64,000 nucleotides of DNA from Prostheceraeus crozeri (taxonomy: Eukaryota; Platyhelminthes; Polycladida; Euryleptidae): positions 236,001-300,000 of the forward strand of contig CAJQUW010007962.1 of NCBI GenBank assembly GCA_907163375.1, written 5' to 3'. Under the pieces are notes generated by a model. The model saw only the letters and a program-made list of their open reading frames with translations, searched no databases and was not told the DNA's origin. Below are positions 1-9,560 of this stretch, one piece after another. Numbering within the stretch: the stretch's first letter is position 1; every line of letters begins with the position of its first letter. A program made the translations under genes and the position numbers.

Positions 1-1300
1 TTCCATGATCGAAGTAATAAGACGATACCAAATTTGATCGACACTGGCGAATTAGATCAATTCACGAGTCATCGTAGAGTTATGTATATCACATGATTTC
101 GGGACAGGATTAATTTTCCATCTCCAAAACGAAGAAGCGAGATCCAACTCCTTAACGATATTAACGTAGTTACCTGTTCGATGGAAAAAATAATTCATGC
201 GAAACTCTGAAAAGGGATATTGTAAAATCGGTTGATCCATGATTTACAGAGGCCTTGCATCATGCATTTGTAATCAGCGGAAGCATTTATACAAAATATA
301 ATGTGATAGATCTGGAAACTATATCTCATACTCTCGTATTAAAAACATTGAACTTGAAATCTATTCGAAATAATGTCATCTATTTACGACTTGACAACCT
401 CCCAACCTTACCCAGTTTCATATTAATAACTGTTAAATTTAAAAAACTGAATGGACTGAAAAAGGTGAATTTAAAAAAGACGGAAAGGACGGAAATTTAC
501 GAGCCCTGCCATTAAGATATATTTTATTTATCTTATCCGCTAAATTGATAACAAACTGTTCTAAATACTGTACTACAAAATAAGTTATTGGAATTTTGTG
601 TTTACGTGCAATGTAACGCTGTTATTCATAGAAACGGGAAGTTATTATATTTTCTTACATAAATTGATGTCAAATACACACGATAGGATTTGCAATTTAT
701 CAAAGTTTGCCGCGATGCCATCGAGGTTCCTCTTGATACCTTGGATAGCTGTCTACAATGATAAAATATAGTTTGTGTAACGTTATTACTCTTGAAACGT
801 AATAACGTTACATTCTATGCAGCATTTGTGAAGCGAGTGAAAATCAATTTCACAGTTGTTCCATCATAAGTGACCGATGTTAGCCTAGGATATGAGATTA
901 TGCCACATTCGGCTCAATAGATAATCCTACAGATTAAAAAAATCGCTCTGAAGCGAAGCGTAATAACGTTACATTTTTTACATGTGTTACACAATGTAAA
1001 ATTTCTCAGCAAAAATTAATGATTGAATGAATCTATGCACATTTTTCTATCAATTTTGACCTGATTTGAAAGTATTACTGTTGAAAAGAAAAATAATTAG
1101 CTCTCTTGTGCAAAAAAATTCATGATGTAATTCACGTAAAAAATAACGTAAATTCCAAAAACGAAATTTGAAGAACATTCAAAAATTCAGCTATAAATCG
1201 ACTTCAAACGAAAAATTCAACATCAGATTCGGACGTTTAGGGAAATTTTGATATGAAAATGTGTGTTAACAATCAATATCCGACAATTTAATGTTTTTGA
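1..1300. other. Unassigned AT-rich DNA
   Basis: No reading frame here resembles a known protein family and the short open frames look random. The only structure I see is the palindrome-forming motif GTAATAACGTTACA, listed separately. This may be worn repeat DNA. Confidence 0.5.
776..812. repeat. Inverted repeat, 14-bp arms, motif recurs
   Basis: TGTAACGTTATTAC (776-789) is followed after a 9-nt loop by its exact reverse complement (799-812). The motif GTAATAACGTTACAT occurs again at 960-974, preceded in both places by a GAAACGTAA/GAAGCGTAA-like context. This is probably the remnant of a small foldback element, but no outer ends or target duplication could be defined. Confidence 0.6.
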
Positions 1301-1497
1301 CTTAAATGCAAGAACCAATCGCTTTCGGAACTCTTTTATTCGTTTTTGTAAATAATTTTCTGTTTGTAATACTTTTTATTTCTTCTTTATGCTCCTCTGT
1401 GACCATTATCTTTTTCGTAATTTCATCGGATTTTGTAGAGTTCACCGCATGCAAACAAGTGAATCCAATAAAGAATTATTCTATTCTATTCTATGTT
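1300..1497 (+). mobile_element. Probable LINE 3' tail
   Basis: A T-rich stretch with no coding similarity ends in AATAAAGAATTATTC followed by repeated ATTCT units. A polyadenylation-like AATAAAG running into a short tandem A/T repeat is how many CR1/L2-type LINEs end. No coding part is attached, so this would be a severely 5'-truncated copy. The assignment rests only on the tail. Confidence 0.35.
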
Positions 1498-1513
1498 GGT
1501 TGACAGTCGCGTG

Positions 1514-1515
<2 letters not shown>

Positions 1516-1586
<71 letters not shown>
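1516..1586. repeat. (TA)n microsatellite
   Basis: About 35 uninterrupted TA units. The YIYIYI protein read through it is an artefact. Confidence 0.97.
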
Positions 1587-1589
<3 letters not shown>

Positions 1590-1829
1590 GAAATCAAAGC
1601 AAACGCAAGGATATAAGAGAAATGAAAAGACCAGAGGTTTCCAACAAAATTAATTGTATTCCTCCATAAAAGAGAAATAAATTGTTCTCATAAAAGAGAG
1701 AACTTGTTCAGACGAATTTTAGACATGATCAAGTGCCACAATAAATATCGTCTAATAAAAATTTTATTAATTGGTCTAGTCTTATTTTTCTTTTGTATAT
1801 ATACAGTATATATATATATATACCTGTAC

Positions 1830-3420
1830 GAAATGCCGAAAGAAACTTATCAAAAGCTTCTAACGGAAAACATCACGAAGTCCTACAAAAAAGCAAATGT
1901 CACTACCGAATCTGAAATTAACAGTGAAGCAAAATCAATTGGAAAGTCTCTTAGGCAGAATAGAATGCTATCCACCGCGCCCAGCTTTTATCACTTTGAA
2001 AGATCATAAAGAGAATTTTGACAAAAACGTCCCTTGTCGACTAATCAATCCGGTGAAAAGTGAAATTGGAAAGATCAGTAAACAACTTCTGGATCTCATC
2101 AATAAAAAACAAAAAAAATACTACAATGGAATAATTCAAGCGATGTGATCAACTTGTTTGAAAATATCCCAAAAAAAGGAACTTCTACATTCCCCCCTTC
2201 AATCACCGAAGAACTGCTAACAAAGAGCATCACTTACGCCCGAACATTGGTTGATATCCCTGAAGATGTACAAGTTATCATGCATGCGAGGAAATCGTTA
2301 CTTTATAGCCATCAAACACCATGGGTGAAGAAAAACAACATGTTCGATGTTGCCACGTGAAGGTATGACGGGGCCAAGATTTGCGAACTTGTGGGCGTTT
2401 TTTTACTCGAAAAGCTCACAGAACTATTTGGAGTCAACAACATTGGACTTTACCGAGATGACGGCCTCGCGCTCATTCCAAAAAGTTCAGGACCACAAAG
2501 TGACCGTTGTAGGAAAGATTTAATTAAAATCTTCCAAAAACAAAATTTGAAAATTACAACAGAATGCAACATGAAATCAACGGATTTTTTAGACATTTAC
2601 CTCAATATACAAAATGGAACTTACCGCCCATACATAAAGCCAAACAGTGCGCCTTTATACATTCACAAAAAGTCAAATCACCCTCCAATAATCCTTAAGC
2701 AAATCCCAAAAATGATAGAAAGAAGAATCTCGAAATTATCCTGCAATGAAGAAGAGTTCTACAAAGCAAAGCCAATTTACCAAAGAGCATTGGAAGATGG
2801 TGGGTATGTTCATAGCTTAAACACCAATCCAGCACCTGAATCAAAAGAAAAGCGAAGAAGAAATATAATATGGTTCAACCCACCATTTAGCGCCAATGTA
2901 AAAACTGATATTGGGCGACGATTTCTAAATTTGATCAGAAAGCATTTTCCTCCACATCACAAATACCACGAACGTTTTAACAAAAACAACATGAAACTAA
3001 GTTACAGTTGCGTTAACAACATGAAAAATGTAATCAAAAGTCACAACGCTAAAATTTTGAGCAATTCTCAACCAACACAAACAGCTGAAAATGAGAATCA
3101 AAACTGTAACTGCAGAAACATAAGTGAATGCCCATTGAATGGAAGGTGTTTAGAGAAGTGTATAATTTACAAAGCAACAGTATCATGTGAATCGGACGAG
3201 AAAATACAGTATACTACGGCATGTGCGAAGGTGACTTTATGACACGATATCGAAATCATAAAAAATCATTCACACATCAAAAATACATGAACGAAGCATC
3301 ATTGTCAATGTATTTATGGTCTCTTAGAAACAAAAACAAAAATTTTGACATCAGATGGAGCATAGTGCAACATACTTAACCATATTCTTGTGGCAGCAGG
3401 TTCTGCAATTTATATTTGAC
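1830..3420 (+). mobile_element. Penelope-like element 1 (partial)
   Basis: A broken reading region encodes a reverse transcriptase followed by a cysteine-rich linker and the start of a GIY-YIG endonuclease domain, the order typical of canonical PLEs. The 5' end is not defined. It lies downstream of short TA tracts, and the 3' end fades near 3420. A large TA tract and a hammerhead-like fold follow at 3.73-3.88 kb. Confidence 0.75.
1897..3378 (+). pseudogene. PLE 1 reverse transcriptase/GIY-YIG polyprotein relic
   Basis: Early pieces (PPRPAFITLKDHKENF, CRLINPVKSEIGKISK) match the N-terminal RT region of PLEs. The longest frame, 2391-3242, carries the palm motif YRDDG (near residue 22) and then TDFLDIYLNI and the thumb/connection region. 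Near residue 240 there is a Cys cluster (CNCRNISECPLNGRCLEKC) that links RT to endonuclease. The GIY-YIG remnant continues in another frame to about 3378 (MTRYRNHKKSF, SLSMYLWSLRNKNKNFDIRW). At least three interruptions separate the pieces, so it cannot make a full protein. The family assignment is strong; the clade within PLEs is not determined. Confidence 0.75.
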
Positions 3421-3727
3421 AGAGAAATTTTATATTATAACATCTAAATCTGAACTCTAAACATCTGATTAACAAAAAGAGTGAAACGATATCACAATGT
3501 AGACATCGTAGGAAATTTCTTTTATCCAACATTTGACCATAGTCTCGTACTCAATGCATGTCAATATGTCGATTTGAATTCAAATGTATATGTACAGCCT
3601 TGATTTTTTAGTATTGAGATTCTTCCCTGTTATTGCTGTCTGACGATCGGTAATGTTTGTATTTCCGTGAAACTTGCAGTTATGGCAATAAATAAGTAAT
3701 CCAACTCCGCTTGCTTATTTACTATAT

Positions 3728-3732
<5 letters not shown>

Positions 3733-3809
<77 letters not shown>
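3733..3809. repeat. (TA)n microsatellite
   Basis: Roughly 38 TA units directly beside the hammerhead-like sequence at 3841-3879. Confidence 0.97.
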
Positions 3810-3811
<2 letters not shown>

Positions 3812-3840
3812 AAAAACCATTGTGATTTCAGCAATGTATT

Positions 3841-3879
3841 CCGGACATGTTTCGATATATAAAATATCATCCTCAGCGG
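3841..3879 (-). ncRNA. Hammerhead-like ribozyme motif, copy 1
   Basis: Read on the minus strand: CCG (helix I), CTGAGGA (catalytic core, consensus CUGANGA), one extra T, GATAT-loop-ATATC (helix II), GAAA (core), CATG (self-complementary helix III), TC (cleavage dinucleotide of the NUH site), CGG (helix I partner). Farther out, GTGATTT (complement of 3896-3902) can pair with AAATCAC (complement of 3822-3828), extending helix I across an internal loop. PLEs are known to carry such short-helix-III type I hammerheads in their terminal repeats. The unpaired base after the core is non-standard, so activity is uncertain. Confidence 0.68.
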
Positions 3880-4033
3880 CAAGAAGCAAAAGGTAAAATC
3901 ACAGCACACAGTTATATACAAATCTACAGATTCAGACGGAGTGGGTGAGAGCCACTCCTTTCATTGGGCGATCTATCGTACAAAATATATATATGTATAT
4001 ATATACTGTATATACATTACTATTTATACTATA

Positions 4034-5434
4034 TATATACTCTGTGACAAAAAGAATGAAACAAGTCCTGATATGAATACTTATGACTTAAACTTGGTTG
4101 TACTGTACGTTTGTTTGCTGTTTGTAAAAGGAGAACTGAATGCTTTACTCATAAACATTTAATTTGATACTCATGATTTTATCAACTTAAGTTAGAAACG
4201 GGTGTGACCACCGCGAGCATCCAAACAGGCATCGATGCTTGAGGGCATGGATGAGCACAGTCGCTGGATGAATGCCAGGTCTAAGAGGTTCCACTGCTCG
4301 ATCAGTCTGTCGGCCAACATCTTCAAAGACACTGGTGGGTGGTTGTACCTCTCCCTCACTCTGCGACCAAGTTCATCCCAGCAGTGCTCGATGGGGGAGA
4401 GGTCGGGAGAACGTGAAGGCCATTCCAAGGTTGGGATTCCACTGCTTGCTATCCTGTTAGAGACCACTGAAGTGCGATGGGGTCTTGCGTTGTCATCCTG
4501 AAAAATCAATTGATTCGATGTCACTGCTGGAAAACGACCGGTGTCACGATCTCGTCGGCATATTGCTGTCCTGTCAATGTTCCTTTCACTACGATTGCTG
4601 GTGTTTTTCCATTGTGCCAGATACCGGCCCAAACCATGACACTACCGCCGCCGTACCGGTCGTGTTCTTTGACGCAACATGGAGCATATCGTTCACTTGG
4701 CAAGCGATGAACACGGATCCGACCATCGTTGAAATCGAGAGTAAACCTCGATTCATCAGTCCAGAGCACACGTTCCCACTGACTGTCACTCCACGACTGA
4801 TGACCTTGACACCACGTCACTCGTCTCCTTCGATGTTCCAGGCTCAGCGGAATTCTCACAGCGGGTCGTCGAGACTGTATACCAGCTTCTCGCAATCTTC
4901 GATATGCAGTTCGAACGCTACAGGCAACGCTCCCAGCAACCTTCCAGTACACAATTAGCTTAGGGACGGACACAAATGTTTCTTTTAGCAGCTAAAACTA
5001 AGCGTGCATCTGTCCGCTTGGATGATACCCTTGGTCTTCCTGATCCTTTCTTCTTTTCCACATTTCCTTCTGCTTTCCAACGACACCACCACCTCCATAT
5101 AACGACGCTTGAAATTTTCAATTCTTTCGCAACAGTTGTAGAACTTTGCCCACAACGCATCATCCCAATTGCCATTCCTCTGGTAAAGTTATCGTGCGCC
5201 ATTTCATAAGTCAAATCTGGTCAGCAGTAGGTGGTGATTCTGTTCAACTAGCAGTTACTGTGATCAATATCAAATTTTGAAATTTGATGGTCCTATATAA
5301 TTTCCCTTATCATATGGAGTTCAATGGTGATACATAGAAAGCGAGATATCATCTCAAACCATAGAAAAAAATGAAACAAACTTCCATTCAAGTCAATGAT
5401 AGTTGGTTTCATTATTTATGTCAGTGAGTATATA
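4034..5434 (-). mobile_element. Tc1-type DNA transposon, full length
   Basis: Both ends carry matching terminal inverted repeats. The left end reads TATATACTCTGTGACA then GAATGAAAC (from 4034). The complement of the right end reads TATATACTCACTGACA then AATGAAAC (ending at 5434). The ~1.4 kb length is normal for Tc1. Flanks are TA-rich, so the TA target duplication cannot be delimited exactly. One transposase gene lies inside on the minus strand. Confidence 0.9.
4192..5214 (-). pseudogene. Tc1 transposase, frameshifted
   Basis: The cut-and-paste transposase of the element. The N-terminal piece (4960-5214) carries the helix-turn-helix region (MAIGMMRCGQSSTTVAKEL, WCRWKAEGNVEKKKGSGRP). The middle piece (4521-4973) has the first catalytic Asp in LWTDESRFTL and GGGSVMVWAGI. 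The last piece (to 4192) has the second Asp in FQDDNARPHRT and the Glu in SPDLSPIEHCWDEL. I count 34 residues between the second Asp and the Glu, i.e. DD34E. All three acidic residues are present. Two frameshifts, near 4970 and near 4530, separate the pieces. The start ATG at 5214 fits family starts about 220 bp inside the TIR. Confidence 0.9.
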
Positions 5435-5636
5435 CTATTTTTTTTACTATAGTACTATTTATATATGTATAAAGGTTTAAGAACGTTTGTGAAAGAAAGG
5501 CAGCTGAAAAGTTTTTTATTGAATCTCGTAAACCTCAAATTATCATTGCACATAATTGATTTTTTTTTTCTACATGCCCTTCATCCATCTAGATATAACC
5601 TAGAATTTTTTTCATAGTAAATTTTTTCACAGTGAT

Positions 5637-6240
5637 TATACGGTCTTGCAAAAATTCCCGCACACCTTCAGTAAATCACAGCTAGCGGCCGCTCTAGACT
5701 GCGTATAACGTTCGCGTTCACTGTCGGTTAAACTTCTTGGAAAGACGAATAAGACTATAATAAAATTATTTATAAGAGCCATACGATGGCTCATTGAGAA
5801 CAGTTTGAAGAAACGCAGAACCGATTTCAGTAGCAATTAAAGTCAATGATATCGATCGATCTATGTCTTTGACATTGTATTACTATGAAATCTTTCTTAT
5901 GGAATGCATAATGACATTATGGAGATGAAATAATGGAGACATCGATTGCCATGAATTCAATTTTACGTGAAATGAAGATATCAGTTTTTCTTTTTCATTA
6001 AAAGCTGTCCATTTTTGCATTCAATTGAAAAATGAGTCGTGTGTCTGAATCATTGCGTTGGAGAATCATCACTCTAAAAGAAGACGCGGGATGGTCGTAT
6101 AGGGATTTCCATCTCAATTTGGAACAGCAAGATCTACCAGGTGAAACGCTATGCTGAAACTGGTAGCGTTGAAGACAGGTTGAGATCAGGACAACCCCTC
6201 GCAATGGATTCTGACAATACAGATGTCGACAATACGTGAC
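5637..6240 (+). mobile_element. Tc1/mariner-type relic, 5' part only
   Basis: From 6031 the frame MSRVSESLRWRIITLKEDAG then WSYRD, and after a frame change RYAETGSVEDRLRSGQPL, is the helix-turn-helix DNA-binding region of a Tc1/Tc3-like transposase. It is a different family from the copy at 4034-5434. CGGTCTTGCAAAAATTCCCG at 5640 may be its left inverted repeat. The catalytic domain is absent. Confidence 0.6.
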
Positions 6241-6337
6241 AATACGTCTTGCATGGTTAGCTTACATGTGCAATGTAACTGTGCATCAGTTTCACGGCGT
6301 TCAAAACGGAACACGTAGGTTTTTTACTGAATTTTCA

Positions 6338-6375
6338 CCCCTAGCACAGCTATGAGCCATGACCGAAGCTAGGGG
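6338..6375. repeat. Hairpin beside LINE 3' end
   Basis: CCCCTAGC (6338-6345) and GCTAGGGG (6368-6375) form an 8-bp inverted repeat with a 22-nt loop. It lies about 50 bp beyond the A/T tail of the minus-strand LINE. It could belong to that LINE's 3' UTR or to the Tc1 relic. Confidence 0.4.
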
Positions 6376-6449
6376 TTACTCAATGAAAAGTAACAAATTG
6401 TATTATTTTAAATAAATAAAATGAAAAAAAAACAGATCTTCTAATCTGA

Positions 6450-6788
6450 TTAAGCTGTCCCCATCAGAAACCAGTTCGCACGCCTCTTGAAAGTATCAAG
6501 ATTGTATTGGTCAGGGAAAGTGGTCTGGGGAAGTTGATTCCAAAGCTGTGCCGTGCGAACAAAAAAGCTTTTCGAGCGACTCACAGTACGTGCGCGTTCT
6601 AAGCTCACATGATAGCATGTGAGTGCATTAGCTCTGCGTGTGCTTCTGGAGAAGATCTTAGGTTTGGGTACGCACTCATTTACTGCAGAGCTGCTTCTAC
6701 CGAAATAGTACCTGTAAAAGAGACTGAGTGAAGCAACATCCCGTCTGACGGAGAGCGGCTGCAACTTGCTAGCAAGTTTTTCACCCAT
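6450..6788 (-). pseudogene. LINE ORF2 C-terminal region
   Basis: [20 protein letters not shown] followed by [11 protein letters not shown] and [13 protein letters not shown] is the conserved post-RT tail of jockey-group ORF2 proteins. It ends at TAA before the A/T tail. It is separated from the RT piece upstream by a frame change near 6800-6850. Confidence 0.8.
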
Positions 6789-6851
6789 GAGATTCTTGAC
6801 ACGTTTCTCAACCCGTTCAAGGAGGTTAAGATGCGTTTGTGGGGCGCCTGC

Positions 6852-7787
6852 CTACAAATAAAAACAATACTCCATCAGAGGACGAATAGTGGACTTGTAA
6901 AGATAGCAGACAGTCTGTGGAGGAAGACGATAGAGACTACCAATGCGTTGAGCTGCCTGCTTGCTAATGGATTGGATGTACGGTTTCCATGACAAGTCTT
7001 TCGTAACCGCCAATCCAAGGAAGGAGATGGAATCTTGTTCTCTGATCCTATTATCTGACATCTTAATGCTATGATCATCATCATCTCCTTTAAGTCGTGA
7101 GTGCAGAATACTCTGAGTTTTTGAAGGATTGAAGGAAACAAGCCAATTGGCGCCCCATTCTGAGACCCTGCGTAAGTCTTCATTAAGAACGTCGCATAAC
7201 TGCTGACGTTGCTGAGTGTTCTTACCAAGTCGCTCACTGGAATTGAAGAGTGTCGTGTCATCTGCATACATCACCAATTTACTCACTAGGCAGTCTGGGA
7301 GGTCGTTGATGTACAGCAGAAAAAGAGTGGGTCCCAAAATTGACCCTTGAGGAACTCCTGCATTGACAAACTTGGTGAAAGACTTTTGGCCATCTAAGAC
7401 GACAGGTATCTGCCGGTCACTAAGGAAAGAAGCAAGAAGTTTGTGGAGTTGATCAGCAACTCCATAGGACTTTAGCTTCCTAAGGAGTCCCTGATGCCAG
7501 ACTTCATCGAATACCTTGGAAATATCCAGGGCAACTGATCTCGTCTCACCTTGTCTGTCAAGGACACGACTCACGTGTTCAGTGACATATGAAAGAAGAT
7601 CTGCAGTTGATCGAGAGTGCCTGAAGCCATACTGTTCTTCTGATAGAAGGTTCTGAGTTTCAAGGAAGTTAACAATGTGTTGGTTAATCACTGCTTCAAA
7701 AATCTTGCCAGCAATTGGAAGCAGGATGATAGGACGGTAACTAGATGGAAGAGATGAGTCAGAACCTTTCTTTGGAACTGGAACCAC
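6852..7787 (-). pseudogene. LINE ORF2 reverse transcriptase domain
   Basis: A 311-residue open piece with RT blocks in order: MVPVPKKGSDSSLPSSYRPI (block 1), QYGFRHSRSTADLLSYVTEH, VALDISKVFDEVWH (first catalytic Asp), GVPQGSILGPTLFLLYINDL, and MYADDTTLF (catalytic YADD). The catalytic residues are kept, so this piece is the best-preserved part. It acts by target-primed reverse transcription in the family. Upstream, 7790-8030 is too decayed to read continuously. Confidence 0.88.
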
Positions 7788-8030
7788 GGAAGCTACTTTC
7801 CAACAAGAGGAAAACTCACCGGTGGATACACATTTACTGAACAGTTTAGATAAAAGTGGAGAAAGCTCAGGTGAGAGATGCTTGAAGACCGAACCGAGAT
7901 GCCATATGGTCCACTAGACTTAGAGCTATCGAGACCTGCGATTATCTTTTTGACGTTTCGGACTGTGACTGAAGGAGGACTGTCTCATCAGTGCGCGTGG
8001 GAATTCAAGGTAAAATTCTACCTCCATCGT

Positions 8031-9276
8031 CTAATGACGAATTCTTCGCAAACTCCTTGCAAAGAAGCTCGGCTTTGTCTGCTGAGGTTGTCGCCATAGA
8101 AGTGCTGACTTCGGCATGACGGAGTGCTGAGATGGAGGATTTGTTCCTATTGGTGACAATGTTGTAAATCCTCCAGAAGTCCATAGAGCCAAGCTTTTGG
8201 CCTGATGTATGGTTTCCTTGCAATGTCTACGTGCGGTTTTGTACAATTCAAGATTGACAGCGCTAATGTCACGCTTATACTTATGGAAAAAGTGGTCACG
8301 CTGGCAAATTACAGCTGCACATTCTGGTATAAACCAAGGTTGTGAGTGGTGCTTCATTTGGAAAGTACGGTGAGGAATGTAGGCCAACATCCCTATCTGA
8401 AGCCACTCTGTCCGTTCTTTCGCCGACTTGTGGACGTTCTCGCTCAGAATCAAATTCTCAGCTTGAACTTGACTAAGAAAAGTGCGGAAGCCATACCAGT
8501 CTGCTTTGGAGAATTGATAAACTGTTCTATGGAAAGGTGCAGACGGTGTGGAGCAAATTTGTTTGCCAGAAACTGTGATAACACAGTGATCAGACGTGCC
8601 GAGGGGAGAAGTAACCTTGTGTGAAAAACAAGTTGGATTTGAGGTGAGAAACAGGTCAAGGAGATATCCAGCATCCCCAGCTCGGTCAGGCACTCTGGTA
8701 GGACAAGTGACAATTTGACTAAGGTTGTGAGAGACAGCGAAATCCTCGACTGCCTGACCGGAGAGATCGGTGGTGCGTGAGTGCACAAGCCAGTCAACAT
8801 TGTGCACGTTGAAGTCACCAAAAACGTCAACTTCAGCGCTGTTGTAGAAGAGAATCGATCTTGTCAGAAAGAACATTGAAAATGTCCGCATTGGCTGATG
8901 GAGAGCGGTATATGAAAAAAAGAAGAAGAGTGGTCTTCTGTAGCGGCGCAATGAAGGCAAGATACTCATGCCTTGGATCCTCTGAGCTACGAAGCCTTCT
9001 CAAGGGAAGGCTTGTCTTGGCATAGACTCCAAGACCATGACAAGGTGCTTTATCCATCCGGTGAAATATGTATCCATCAGGAGTAACGTCGCTTGATGAC
9101 ACACTGGGATCTAACCTGGTTTCCGACAGGGCTAGAAGATCTGGTGACTTACCTTGCAGGAAGATGTTGATGTCGTCGTAATTGGACCTCAGTCCTCTTA
9201 CGATGCTGAAGCTGATCCTGAGAGGGGTTTTGAGCTTGACGGCTTGACTGCGTTTCTTGTGTGTCTTTCTCATTTT
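8031..9276 (-). pseudogene. LINE ORF2 endonuclease domain
   Basis: Two overlapping pieces cover the APE-type endonuclease that nicks the target. The N-terminal piece (8833-9330) has LRISFSIVRGLRSNYDDI and LLALSETRLDPS (catalytic Glu region). The second piece (to 8031) has VFGDFNVHNVDW (Asp/Asn motif), LLDLFLTSN and LGTSDHCVITV (terminal SDH motif). All the landmark motifs remain. A frame change near 8840-8960 splits them. Confidence is high for the domain, low for the exact start. Confidence 0.85.
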
Positions 9277-9560
9277 CATGATTTCTCGTAGAATATCAAT
9301 CAAATAAACGAAAATTATACTGTACAACAAAAGTGATACAAGAAACTTTGGAAGGCATCAGAAAAAACGTAAATAATAGCAACAAAGCTGCACTAAATAA
9401 TACGCAAAAAAGACACTGATAGGCACAGTTCATGTCGCAAAAGCTTGAAGAAACCAAAATGAGAACGGGTACAACGTAACAATGGTAACAATGGGTACAA
9501 GTCAGGTAGGCCACAGATGAACCGGATACAGCTACACGGGCTAGACCCCTCATTAAAGCT

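Larger units (their letters stand above)
6430..9560 (-). mobile_element. Non-LTR retrotransposon (jockey/CR1/L2 type)
   Basis: A minus-strand LINE with an apurinic-type endonuclease, a reverse transcriptase and a C-terminal tail in the usual order. It ends near 6430 in TTTTTTTTTCATTTTATTTA (minus strand), an A/T-rich end. The coding region is interrupted several times but all main domains are recognisable, so the copy is nearly full length. Its 5' limit is not defined; 9330-9560 may be 5' UTR. No ORF1 was recognised upstream. Confidence 0.85.

Noticed and set aside
1389-1616. Open frames rich in YIYIYI (also 3715-3921, 45206-45433, 45515-45724)
   Set aside because: They are translations of (TA)n microsatellites, not proteins.
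4235-4958. Plus-strand frames across the Tc1 copy
   Set aside because: They are antisense shadows of the minus-strand transposase, whose catalytic motifs are clear.
5680-5700. Polylinker-like string GCTAGCGGCCGCTCTAGA
   Set aside because: It contains NheI, NotI and XbaI sites like a cloning vector, but flanking bases do not continue into any vector I recognise and the place fits the subterminal part of a Tc1-type element. Chance is likelier.
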